Of a DNA stretch of 7,486 nt, positions 1 through 6,298 are shown piece after piece. The position numbers were made by a program, and so were the translations under genes. The stretch is from Succinivibrio sp. GTDB lineage: Bacteria; Pseudomonadota; Gammaproteobacteria; Enterobacterales; Succinivibrionaceae. The notes beneath the pieces were generated by a model, which saw only the letters and a list, made by a program, of their open reading frames with translations, searched no databases and was not told the DNA's origin. The stretch is taken from positions 1 through 7,486 of the forward strand of contig JAGDBH010000373.1 in the NCBI GenBank assembly GCA_017959135.1, read 5' to 3'. Position 1 is the stretch's first letter; each line of letters opens with the position of its first letter.

Positions 1-222
1 ATTGTTTCCAAGTAATCTTGAAATCTCCATATATAAAGATGGAGAAAATTCAGACATCAGTTTCATCATAAAATCATTGTTACAGATGAAGCATAAATCA
101 GAACCGATAATTTGAATAGATGACTGGAATTCAATTAATCCGTAAATAGCCTGTTTCTGAGGATCATTAATAGACTGTTTTAAATTTTGAATAGCGTCAT
201 GCCAGATTTGAACCAAATCCAT
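1..222 (-). CDS. dnaA: Chromosomal replication initiator protein DnaA, N-terminal part (partial at window edge)
   Basis: DnaA is the AAA+ ATPase that binds DnaA boxes at oriC, melts the origin and recruits the DnaB helicase. Only the first 74 codons are here; the frame is open to base 1 and the AAA+ and DNA-binding domains lie outside. The visible part fits domain I (self-assembly and helicase contact): Trp7 matches the conserved N-terminal Trp, and the N-D-F at residues 49-51 followed by a Y-x-x-x-I-x-x-L-L pattern (64-71) lines up with the E. coli segment around Phe46. The Trp of E. coli's second helix (FSMW) has no counterpart, so the domain is divergent. The start is the ATG at 222-220, preceded by a weak AGATAGG Shine-Dalgarno and seven T residues. 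Being divergent from rpmH is the classic gammaproteobacterial arrangement and carries much of the assignment, because domain I alone is poorly conserved. Confidence 0.87.
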   Translation of the reverse strand, partial: MDLVQIWHDAIQNLKQSINDPQKQAIYGLIEFQSSIQIIGSDLCFICNNDFMMKLMSEFSPSLYMEISRLLGNN

Positions 223-240
223 AAAAAAACCTATCTTGTT

Positions 241-268
241 ATAATAATAATTACTTTCAATTAATCAA
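241..268 (-). promoter_or_regulatory. Candidate dnaA promoter
   Basis: On the minus strand, a TTGATT -35-like hexamer (268-263) is followed after 16 bp by a TATTAT -10-like hexamer (246-241). Transcription would start near 234, leaving a leader of only about 12 nt before the dnaA ATG at 222. The region is so AT-rich that other registers (ATTATA at 17 bp, TTATAA at 18 bp) are equally possible. Confidence 0.4.
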
Positions 269-286
269 AAATATCATTCAATTAAT
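256..286. repeat. 10-bp direct repeat in the dnaA promoter region
   Basis: TTCAATTAAT occurs at 256-265 and again at 277-286, a period of exactly 21 bp (two helical turns). The left copy overlaps the candidate dnaA -35 hexamer. This could be a paired regulator site on one face of the helix, but the surrounding AT richness makes a chance repeat quite possible. Confidence 0.4.
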
Positions 287-316
287 AATGGCGAATAATT
301 TTACCACATATTCGTG

Positions 317-346
317 TTGACCTTAAGCACATTTACAATGTAAAAT
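317..346 (+). promoter_or_regulatory. Candidate sigma70 promoter for the rpmH operon
   Basis: TTGACC (317-322, one mismatch to TTGACA) and TAAAAT (341-346, one mismatch to TATAAT) are separated by 18 bp. Transcription would begin near 353, giving a leader of about 80 nt before rpmH. It is the best sigma70-like match in the gap and is correctly placed for a highly expressed ribosomal-protein operon. Confidence 0.65.
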
Positions 347-364
347 ACCGTACTTTGTGTTAGT

Positions 365-392
365 GGTGATTAATGTAAAATTAATATTCACC
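365..392 (+). promoter_or_regulatory. Possible hairpin in the rpmH mRNA leader
   Basis: GGTGA (365-369) pairs with TCACC (388-392). TTAAT (370-374) then pairs with ATTAA (380-384) around a 5-nt loop, leaving a 3-nt bulge on the 3' side. The structure would sit near the 5' end of the rpmH transcript and end just before the mini-ORF at 395. The inner stem is all A/T and weak, so it might equally be an operator palindrome in DNA or chance. Confidence 0.3.
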
Positions 393-394
393 TT

Positions 395-436
395 ATGTTG
401 TTAAGGCGGTTGTCCCGTCGTTGGAGTTACAAATGA
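395..436 (+). CDS. Possible 13-codon arginine-rich leader mini-ORF upstream of rpmH
   Basis: An ATG at 395-397 opens a 13-codon frame, [13 protein letters not shown], ending in TGA at 434-436. The stop overlaps the rpmH start as ATGA, the layout used for translational coupling. Four of 13 residues are Arg, in two pairs: AGG-CGG at codons 4-5 and CGT-CGT at codons 8-9. rpmH itself uses CGT for all 11 of its Arg codons. There is no good Shine-Dalgarno before this ATG, which argues against strong translation. The rpmH Shine-Dalgarno lies inside the frame, so ribosomes on the mini-ORF would affect access to it. It may be a regulatory leader peptide or a coincidence of a short leader. Confidence 0.25.
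   Translation: MLLRRLSRRWSYK
423..426 (+). promoter_or_regulatory. Ribosome binding site of rpmH
   Basis: GGAG lies 6 nt before the rpmH ATG at 433, a near-ideal spacing. It is the clearest Shine-Dalgarno in the operon; the genes that follow have weaker ones or none and probably depend on coupling. Confidence 0.75.
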
Positions 437-576
437 AGCGTACTTTCCAGCCAAATGTTGCTAAGCGTAAAAAGACCCACGGTTTCCGTGTTCGTATGCG
501 TACTGCTGACGGTCGTAAAGTTTTATCACGTCGTCGTGCAAAAGGTCGTAAGCGTTTAACTACTGTTAATGGCTAA
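433..576 (+). CDS. rpmH: 50S ribosomal protein L34 (bL34)
   Basis: L34 is a small, very basic protein of the large ribosomal subunit that binds 23S rRNA. The 47-residue product starts [19 protein letters not shown] and contains the hallmark [11 protein letters not shown] segment near residues 32-42. It matches the E. coli protein (46 aa) almost end to end. The start is fixed by the family N terminus and a GGAG at 423-426. All 11 arginines are encoded by CGT, while the neighbouring genes use AGA freely; this is the codon bias expected of a very highly expressed ribosomal protein. It is the first conventional gene of the rightward operon. Its stop at 574-576 overlaps the rnpA start, as is common for this pair. 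Confidence 0.98.
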   Translation: MKRTFQPNVAKRKKTHGFRVRMRTADGRKVLSRRRAKGRKRLTTVNG

Positions 577-925
577 TAATACATTTCCTCGGACCGTTAG
601 AATTCTAACCTCCGAGGAATACGATAAGGTTTTCAAAAATCCAGTCCGCGCAAGTGTCCCAGGAATACTTGTTCTTGCAAGAAAAAATGAGGAAGATTGT
701 GCCAGACTGGGTTTAGTCATACCAAAAAAAGTGTTAAAAAGGGCAGTCTGGAGAAATCGTGTTAAGCGAATCGCCAGAGAAACTTTTAGATTAACACAGC
801 ATTCTCTTCCTAATATTGATCTGGTTGTATTAGCTAGACCAAAAATAGAAGACATCAGCAATTCTGAACTGAGTGCAATTTTTAGACGATTATGGCTACA
901 AATATCTCACCGTTTGGAAAAATAG
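569..925 (+). CDS. rnpA: Ribonuclease P protein component
   Basis: RnpA is the protein cofactor that helps the catalytic RNase P RNA bind precursor tRNA and remove 5' leaders. The 118-aa product has the usual family length (E. coli 119 aa). An F-P-R motif sits at residues 6-8, in the same place as in E. coli, and the diagnostic basic RNR motif begins at residue 62 ([14 protein letters not shown]), with a conserved I-D-L-V-V-L-A strand near 83-89. The ATG at 569 lies inside the end of rpmH (8-bp overlap, different frame) with no evident Shine-Dalgarno, so translation is probably coupled to L34 synthesis. That start is supported by the match in FPR position. The 3' end overlaps yidD by 34 bp. 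Confidence 0.97.
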   Translation: MANNTFPRTVRILTSEEYDKVFKNPVRASVPGILVLARKNEEDCARLGLVIPKKVLKRAVWRNRVKRIARETFRLTQHSLPNIDLVVLARPKIEDISNSELSAIFRRLWLQISHRLEK

Positions 926-1134
926 CGATAGCTCTGATTCGCTTCTATCAAATCTTCATCAGTCCTTTGTTAGGGCAGCATTGCCGTTTTTACCCTAGCT
1001 GTTCTCAATACACTCTTGAAGCCATAAGAGAATGGGGTGTCTTAAAAGGAATCTACCTTGGAATCAAAAGGATTTCTAAATGTCATCCTTTAAATCCTGG
1101 TGGACTTGACCCTGTACCAAGAAAAAATAAATAA
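892..1134 (+). CDS. yidD: Membrane protein insertion efficiency factor YidD
   Basis: YidD is a small inner-membrane-associated protein that improves YidC-dependent insertion of membrane proteins; its mechanism is not settled. The 80-aa product carries the family signature: an amphipathic or hydrophobic N-terminal stretch (about 9-28), [11 protein letters not shown] at 30-40, and CHPLNPGG at 64-71. The three cysteines (31, 37, 64) are those expected for the family. E. coli YidD is 85 aa, so this copy is full length. The start at 892 lies 34 bp inside rnpA in another frame, an overlap commonly seen for rnpA-yidD, and suggests translational coupling. It is followed 21 bp later by yidC, its functional partner. 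Confidence 0.97.
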   Translation: MATNISPFGKIAIALIRFYQIFISPLLGQHCRFYPSCSQYTLEAIREWGVLKGIYLGIKRISKCHPLNPGGLDPVPRKNK

Positions 1135-1155
1135 ATCTTTTAGGATTTTTCCAAA

Positions 1156-2781
1156 ATGGAACAACAAAGAAATCTGTTATTCATACTTTTACTTTGTGCA
1201 GCCATGTTCTTGTTCTGGGACTGGAATGCTGACAAAGCCAATGCACAGAAAATGGCTGATCAAGCAGCTACTTTACAGTCACAAGAAATCAGTTCAGAGA
1301 GTGCTTTAGGCAACTTGATTAAAGTTGTTAGTGATAATTTAGAGTTAACCATCAACCTTAAGGGTGGTGACATTGTTGATGCTAAGTTATTAAAGATTAA
1401 GCAGGAACAAGATAAGGAAGATCCTTTCCAGTTACTGATGACCACACCTCAGTTTAAATATCAGGCTCAGAGTGGTCTAGCTGGTAGAGATGGTATCGAT
1501 AACAGAGAGAGACCAGAGTTCAAGGCTGAAAAGGCTGAGTACAGAATCGAAGAAGGTCAGAACAATGTTACCGCTGACATCACCTATGAGAAGGATGGCG
1601 TTACCTACACCAAGAGCTTCTCCATCGACAGAAATTCATACGTAGTAAATGTAAGCTACCTTGTTAACAACAAGTCAGAGAAAGATTTAAACCTATGTAT
1701 GTACGGTCAGCTAAAGCAGACTGCTGATGATTCATACCTGCAGAACAATTCTGGTTTCGGTATGGTTGCAAGTGCATATAGAGGAACTGCTTACTCATCA
1801 GATGAAAGCCGTTATGAGAAGAAGACTCTTGACGATATCATCGATGACAAGTCATACAACGTAACCACTAAAGAGGGTTGGGTTGCTATGATTCAGCACT
1901 ATTTCGTTTCAGCATGGATTGGCGGTGAGAACAACGTAAACAACGTTATCTACTCAAATCATGCAGACAACAATACCAGCGCAATTATCGGTATCAGAAC
2001 TGATTCAGTAAATGTTGCAGCTGGAAATGAAGCTAAGCTTTCAAGCAAGCTATGGGTTGGTCCTAAGAATCAGGATGCAATGGAAGGTGTTGCTAAGAAC
2101 CTTGAGTTAACCGTTGATTACGGCTGGTTATGGTTCATCTCAATTCCATTATTCAAGATCCTGACCTTCATCCACTCATTAATTGGAAACTGGGGTTTCT
2201 CAATTATCGTTCTAACCATGATCGTTCGTGGTGTTATGTTCCCATTAACCAAGGCTCAGTACACATCTATGGCTAAGATGCGTTTACTACAGCCAAAACT
2301 AATGGAATTAAGAGAGCGCTACAAGGATGACAGACAGAAGATTGGTACTGAAACCATGAAACTGTACAAGAGTGAGAAGGTAAATCCTCTTGGTGGCTGT
2401 TTACCATTATTAATCCAGATGCCTATTTTCATCGCATTATACTGGACCCTAATGGAATCAACCGAGCTACGTCAGTCAAGCTTTATGCTATGGATTACTG
2501 ACCTATCAGTTAAGGATCCATACTTTGTACTACCAATTCTGTACGGTGTGACAATGTTCTTCTTACAGAAGATGTCACCTACCCCTGTAACAGATCCTGT
2601 ACAGCGTAAGGTATTCATGGCAATGCCATTTGTATTTACCTTTATGTTCTGTACATTCCCAGCAGGTCTAACTTTATACTGGCTTGTTTCAAACTGCTTC
2701 ACAATTCTGCAGCAGTTCGTCATCTTCAGATCACTTGAAAAGCGTGGTTTAAGCATGAAGAAACAGCCTGCTTCTAAATAG
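1156..2781 (+). CDS. yidC: Membrane protein insertase YidC
   Basis: YidC inserts and folds inner-membrane proteins, alone or with SecYEG. The 541-aa product is close to E. coli YidC (548 aa) and has the proteobacterial architecture: an N-terminal transmembrane segment (about 6-22), a large periplasmic P1 domain (about 50-325), then five C-terminal transmembrane segments at roughly 337-357, 415-432, 457-471, 486-499 and 502-524. The essential hydrophilic-groove arginine is visible as R358 in IVRGVMFPLTKAQY, followed by the conserved cytoplasmic hairpin (SMAKMRLLQPKLMELRERY) and the NPLGGCLPLLIQMPIFIALY signature (410-429). The tail is short and basic. The ATG at 1156 has an AGGA about 10 nt upstream and is immediately followed by the expected membrane anchor. 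mnmE starts 8 bp after the stop. Confidence 0.98.
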   Translation: MEQQRNLLFILLLCAAMFLFWDWNADKANAQKMADQAATLQSQEISSESALGNLIKVVSDNLELTINLKGGDIVDAKLLKIKQEQDKEDPFQLLMTTPQFKYQAQSGLAGRDGIDNRERPEFKAEKAEYRIEEGQNNVTADITYEKDGVTYTKSFSIDRNSYVVNVSYLVNNKSEKDLNLCMYGQLKQTADDSYLQNNSGFGMVASAYRGTAYSSDESRYEKKTLDDIIDDKSYNVTTKEGWVAMIQHYFVSAWIGGENNVNNVIYSNHADNNTSAIIGIRTDSVNVAAGNEAKLSSKLWVGPKNQDAMEGVAKNLELTVDYGWLWFISIPLFKILTFIHSLIGNWGFSIIVLTMIVRGVMFPLTKAQYTSMAKMRLLQPKLMELRERYKDDRQKIGTETMKLYKSEKVNPLGGCLPLLIQMPIFIALYWTLMESTELRQSSFMLWITDLSVKDPYFVLPILYGVTMFFLQKMSPTPVTDPVQRKVFMAMPFVFTFMFCTFPAGLTLYWLVSNCFTILQQFVIFRSLEKRGLSMKKQPASK

Positions 2782-2789
2782 TATTATTT

Positions 2790-4163
2790 ATGGCAACAAT
2801 CGAAGATACTATTGCAGCAATTGCCACTCCTCCTGGTAGGGGTGGCATTGCCATTATTAGGGTCTCAGGTTCCAAGGCCCTAGAAGTCGCAAAAACACTT
2901 ACCGGAATCACTCCTAAACCTCGCCAAGTCTATTTCAAGCAATTTAAACTGAACAACGAAGTCCTCGACGAAGGTGTTGTTATTTATTTTGCTGCACCTA
3001 ATTCATATACAGGTGAAGACATCGTTGAATTCCAGGGACACGGTGGAAATGTTTCGCCTAAGCGCGTTCTGAACGGAATTCTAAGTATCGACGGTGTAAG
3101 ACAGGCAGAACCAGGTGAATTCACAAGACGAGCATTTCTGAATAACAAAATGGATCTTGCTGCAGCTGAAGCTGTTGAGGATCTTATTTCTGCAGGTTCA
3201 GAGAGTGCAGCTAAAGCAGCTCTATCTTCTCTTGAAGGTAATTTTTCTAAGAATGTTAATGAGTTAACTGACAGAATTACAAATTTCAGAGTAAGAATCG
3301 AAGCCTGTCTGGATTTCCCTGAGGAGCATGAAGACTTCTACGAATCAGGTAAAACTGACAGAGAACTTGATGAGATTGAAGCGCTGGCAGCTAAAACCAT
3401 CAAAATTGCCAACCAGGGTGTAAAGCTAAATGAAGGCGCAAAGATCGTTCTTGCAGGTTCACCTAATGCTGGTAAATCAAGTCTTTTGAATGCTCTGGCA
3501 GGAGCAGATAAGGCAATTGTTACCAATATTCCAGGAACAACCAGAGATGTTCTGACTGCTCAGGTCGAGATAGAAGGTGTTCCAGTTACCATCACCGATA
3601 CTGCAGGTATCAGAGATAAGCCATCAGATGAAATTGAAGCTATTGGTATTCAGAAAGCAATTGATGAGCTAAAAAAGGCTGACCTGGTCCTATTCATGAT
3701 TGATGGTTCAAAAACACCTGTCGATGTAATGGAAACCTATGCAAAGGTAAAGGAATTTGAATCAAATACCAACAGAATAATGGTTATTATTTCAAAAGCT
3801 GATAAAGACCTTTGTGCTGATGTAAGCAAACTGCTGTCATCAGAACCATTCAGCAGCTTAAAGCAGGTTAGAACTTCAACAAAAACAGAAACAGGTCTTG
3901 ATGATCTGAAGAAGGTCCTGGTTGATGCTCTTGGTATCATGCCTATTGAAGGTGTCTTTATTGCACGTAGACGTCATATAGCAGCACTTGAGAAGGCTTA
4001 CGAGTACATCGTAAAGGCAAAGGATATTGTTGCTACAGGTGACCTGGTTTTATGTGCACAGGAAATCCGTCAGGCACAGGACTACTTAGGAGAAATTACA
4101 GGTACCGTTACCTCAGATGATATCCTAGGAAAGATTTTCAGTACCTTCTGTATTGGAAAATAA
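2790..4163 (+). CDS. mnmE: tRNA modification GTPase MnmE (TrmE)
   Basis: MnmE, with MnmG (GidA), installs the (carboxymethyl)aminomethyl group at C5 of wobble U34 in certain tRNAs, using a methylene-tetrahydrofolate-derived carbon and GTP hydrolysis. The 457-aa product matches the family length (E. coli 454). The N-terminal folate-binding domain contains PPGRGGIAIIRVSG (14-27) and QGHGG (82-86), then helical segments flank the G domain. G-domain motifs are Walker A GSPNAGKS (223-230), G2 TNIPGTTRD (245-253) and G3 DTAG (270-273). The C-terminal C-I-G-K carries catalytic Cys454. The G4 motif reads SKAD (335-338) instead of the usual NKxD. The ATG follows the yidC stop by 8 bp without a clear Shine-Dalgarno, so coupling to yidC is likely. 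It is the last gene of the operon. Confidence 0.98.
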   Translation: MATIEDTIAAIATPPGRGGIAIIRVSGSKALEVAKTLTGITPKPRQVYFKQFKLNNEVLDEGVVIYFAAPNSYTGEDIVEFQGHGGNVSPKRVLNGILSIDGVRQAEPGEFTRRAFLNNKMDLAAAEAVEDLISAGSESAAKAALSSLEGNFSKNVNELTDRITNFRVRIEACLDFPEEHEDFYESGKTDRELDEIEALAAKTIKIANQGVKLNEGAKIVLAGSPNAGKSSLLNALAGADKAIVTNIPGTTRDVLTAQVEIEGVPVTITDTAGIRDKPSDEIEAIGIQKAIDELKKADLVLFMIDGSKTPVDVMETYAKVKEFESNTNRIMVIISKADKDLCADVSKLLSSEPFSSLKQVRTSTKTETGLDDLKKVLVDALGIMPIEGVFIARRRHIAALEKAYEYIVKAKDIVATGDLVLCAQEIRQAQDYLGEITGTVTSDDILGKIFSTFCIGK

Positions 4164-4167
4164 AAAA

Positions 4168-4195
4168 AACTTCCAGATTTCTTGGTCTGGAAGTT
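4168..4195 (-). terminator. Intrinsic terminator between convergent mnmE and pqiC
   Basis: A perfect 10-bp stem (AACTTCCAGA at 4168-4177 with TCTGGAAGTT at 4186-4195) encloses an 8-nt loop. Read on the minus strand, the stem runs directly into a run of U made by the A tract at 4162-4169, so it is a strong terminator for the pqi operon, 15 bp past the pqiC stop. On the plus strand the hairpin follows the mnmE stop by 4 nt but is trailed only by TTAATCTATT, a poor U-tract, so termination there may be weaker or rely on other factors. Confidence 0.85.
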
Positions 4196-4210
4196 AATCT
4201 ATTCAAAAAA

Positions 4211-4732
4211 CTATTCTTTTAAACTCAAATCCTGAGCAAACTTATTTCCAATTGAATCTATTCCTCGCTTTAATTCCTTAACTAAAGAAGCATAACCGTC
4301 TTCTTTCTGTTTTGAGGTAAAGGAATAGCTGTGCTGGAAATACCGTCTGTCATCAAGCTTAACATCAGCAAATAAGTCTATGTAGACATTACCATCAACT
4401 GAGCCATAGAACTTGCTTACACTTATATCGATATCTAAATCATTTCTTACCTGATATTCACTCAGATGTTTATTAAGTATCACAGCAATCTGGGATTTTA
4501 AATCAGAAGCCCATCTGTGGTGATTTGCAGCTCTCAGGGTAACATCAGTAGTCTTAAGGACAATACCGCCGTCCTCGAGCGTGCTGAATAGGTCTACGGC
4601 TATATCATACTGAGAGTTGAAACTCTGAGATGAAATATCTTCCACTAGAGAGTATCTGTCATAGGATATTTCCTGAGAGGAACATCCTATTAGGAATAAA
4701 CAGGAAACAACACATGCGGTAAATCTATTCAT
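4211..4732 (-). CDS. pqiC: PqiC-type outer-membrane lipoprotein of the Pqi transport system
   Basis: PqiC is the outer-membrane partner of the PqiAB system and belongs to the ABC-type transport auxiliary lipoprotein family (formerly DUF330). The 173-aa product begins with a signal peptide ending in the lipobox L-I-G-C, with the acylated Cys17 followed by Ser-Ser, which favours outer-membrane sorting. The mature domain has a Y-x-L near the N terminus (YDRYSLV), an RW motif (HHRWASDL, 71-78) typical of the family, and alternating beta-rich stretches. E. coli PqiC is about 187 aa. I chose the ATG at 4732: it gives a proper signal peptide and follows the pqiB stop by 4 bp, with AGGA about 10 nt upstream. 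An upstream in-frame ATG at 4810 would destroy the signal peptide and overlap pqiB. Sequence identity is low; assignment rests on fold cues and operon position. Confidence 0.9.
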   Translation of the reverse strand: MNRFTACVVSCLFLIGCSSQEISYDRYSLVEDISSQSFNSQYDIAVDLFSTLEDGGIVLKTTDVTLRAANHHRWASDLKSQIAVILNKHLSEYQVRNDLDIDISVSKFYGSVDGNVYIDLFADVKLDDRRYFQHSYSFTSKQKEDGYASLVKELKRGIDSIGNKFAQDLSLKE

Positions 4733-4736
4733 AATA

Positions 4737-6296
4737 CTATTTTCCTGAAACTGATGGTTCAATATCCTTAGAATCACTGGAGAACACCAGAGAATTACTC
4801 TTCTGTCCAACCTTCTTAACAGTAGGATTCAGTTCATCCAAGGTCTTATTAAGTTTATCAGCCATGTTGATAAGAGATTTGTATAGTTCTGAATGAGAAT
4901 CATAGCTTGATAAAGTGTTTGTAAGATGACTTACAGAATCATTCTTGTTAATAGATTCAGTAATCTTTCTGACTGATTTAAGTGTCTCATCAAAGTCTTC
5001 AACAGTCTTATTAAGATTTGCTGAAAGCTTATCAATCTCAACATCATTGAGTTTCTTGGAGAAATTGTTGATGCTCTCTTTAAAATCTGTTGATGCAATA
5101 GTTGGAATAACTCTTAAATCCCTAAACTTCTTGATGCTGGATCTGCACTTAATCTTAGGACCAATCATCAGATTAACAACACTGGAAGATGAAAGAATAC
5201 TCATAGTATCCAGTCTTGCACACAGCCTGTTTTTGGAGAGTAATGAATTGAAAAGCTGCTGAGTTCTATCATAGGCTCCGGATTCATCCATGATCAGAAG
5301 AGCAGGGATTTTATTATTAAGATCAAAGAGATCTGCCTTGTTATCAAACCAAGGGATCTTCACTACCTCTCCTATTTTTACACCACGGAACATAACCTGA
5401 CTGCCTTCAGCCAGAGGTGATGAATCATCAAGCATCAGCACATACTTCGAATCAGAATCAATTAGATTAGCAAACTTGGCGGCTCTCAAATTCTTGTAAA
5501 GAGTGTATTCAGCGTTATCCTTAATAGGATTTCCCTTTTTTGAATTAAACTGTTTTACGTCAATTGAGCCACTGATAAAGTTATCGATACTAGGTACACT
5601 GAACTGCAGTCCATTGGCACCAAGATTCATATCAAGGCCAGAGTCTACCCAGAATACAGACTGATCTGATACCAGAGATGAGAACTTTTTAAGAATTTTT
5701 GCTGTATAGACGGTATGTTTCTTATCCATATCGTAATCAGACTTTACAATGACACCAATCTTGAAACCGTCATAGTTAATAGCAGTACCAGGATTAATCA
5801 TTCTTTCAGATGCATTCTCAAGTCTGATAATGATTCCCTGTTCATCAAATCCGTATGGAGTTTCATCAAGACAGGTAAACTCATTGGATAATTCTTCGCT
5901 GGAGCCTTTATGAAGTGTAATATAAGAGCCGGACAGAATGGTATCAAGTCCAGAAATATTCGTTGAATTGATTCTTGGTTTAACAATCCAGAAAACACTG
6001 TCAGAATTTAACAGTTCAGTATAATCAGGCTTGATACGGGCATAGATAACAGTCTTTTTGAAATCTTCACTTAAACTGATATTTTCAACAGTTCCGACTG
6101 TTACAGATCTGAATTTTACAAGAGTCTTTCCTGATTCTATGCCTGAAGCTTCATCAGTATACAGCTTAATCAGTTCACCTTTATTGAAGCTGTTAGACCA
6201 GATAAGACTGATAGTAACTATGGTAGCAATAACAGGAACAATCCAGTACAGAGAAAATCTTCTTTTTCTTGAAATTGCGTTCTCTTTGTTTTCCAT
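4737..6296 (-). CDS. pqiB: PqiB: inner-membrane-anchored MCE-domain protein, periplasm-spanning lipid conduit
   Basis: PqiB homologues oligomerise into stacked MCE rings topped by a coiled-coil tube and are thought to carry lipids between the inner and outer membranes. The 519-aa product has a short basic cytoplasmic tail, one transmembrane helix (about 14-34), and three MCE domains at roughly 38-132, 152-248 and 285-385. Each starts with a recognisable hallmark: SGIESGKTLVKFRSVTVGTV, MINPGTAINYDGFKIGVI and PLAEGSQVMFRGVKIGEVV. A heptad-like helical tail rich in Leu, Asn, Lys and Asp (about 405-495) would form the needle. Three MCE domains point to PqiB and not the longer seven-domain YebT (LetB). 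E. coli PqiB is 546 aa, so this one is slightly compact. The ATG at 6296 follows the pqiA stop by 2 bp and its Shine-Dalgarno is weak, which suggests coupling to pqiA. Confidence 0.95.
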   Translation of the reverse strand: MENKENAISRKRRFSLYWIVPVIATIVTISLIWSNSFNKGELIKLYTDEASGIESGKTLVKFRSVTVGTVENISLSEDFKKTVIYARIKPDYTELLNSDSVFWIVKPRINSTNISGLDTILSGSYITLHKGSSEELSNEFTCLDETPYGFDEQGIIIRLENASERMINPGTAINYDGFKIGVIVKSDYDMDKKHTVYTAKILKKFSSLVSDQSVFWVDSGLDMNLGANGLQFSVPSIDNFISGSIDVKQFNSKKGNPIKDNAEYTLYKNLRAAKFANLIDSDSKYVLMLDDSSPLAEGSQVMFRGVKIGEVVKIPWFDNKADLFDLNNKIPALLIMDESGAYDRTQQLFNSLLSKNRLCARLDTMSILSSSSVVNLMIGPKIKCRSSIKKFRDLRVIPTIASTDFKESINNFSKKLNDVEIDKLSANLNKTVEDFDETLKSVRKITESINKNDSVSHLTNTLSSYDSHSELYKSLINMADKLNKTLDELNPTVKKVGQKSNSLVFSSDSKDIEPSVSGK

Positions 6297-6298
6297 AA

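Larger units (their letters stand above)
223..432. other. Divergent dnaA/rpmH intergenic control region
   Basis: These 210 bp separate dnaA (leftward) from rpmH (rightward) and must hold both promoters. The left half is very AT-rich and the right half becomes the rpmH leader. I searched by eye on both strands for DnaA boxes (TTATNCACA) and GATC sites: no perfect DnaA box and no GATC are present, so nothing supports an origin here. Individual candidate elements are listed separately. Confidence 0.8.

Noticed and set aside
302..310. Degenerate DnaA box (TTACCACA-like)
   Set aside because: At least two mismatches or a missing base relative to TTATCCACA, and it stands alone.
334..339. TACAAT as the -10 element of the rpmH promoter
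   Set aside because: Only 11 bp from the TTGACC hexamer; TAAAAT at 341-346 gives a workable 18-bp spacer.
223..432. Replication origin (oriC) between dnaA and rpmH
   Set aside because: No perfect DnaA box on either strand, no GATC cluster and no recognisable AT-rich 13-mers; AT richness alone is not enough.
1100..1309. 69-aa plus-strand frame across the yidD/yidC junction
   Set aside because: Lies in another frame over the end of yidD and the start of yidC, with no family features or ribosome site.
2472..2756. 94-aa minus-strand frame within yidC
   Set aside because: Antisense shadow of the conserved YidC C-terminal domain; no recognisable domain and no initiation signals.
4211..4810. 199-aa version of pqiC starting at 4810
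   Set aside because: The extra 26 residues precede and disable the lipoprotein signal peptide and overlap the end of pqiB; the ATG at 4732 has a plausible Shine-Dalgarno and lipobox.
4945..5262. 105-aa plus-strand frame within pqiB
   Set aside because: Low-complexity Leu/Ser-rich antisense shadow of the PqiB tail and third MCE domain, and not a credible protein.
4737..6296. YebT (LetB) as the identity of the MCE protein
   Set aside because: YebT has seven MCE domains and is about 880 aa; this protein has three plus a coiled-coil tail, with pqiC directly downstream.
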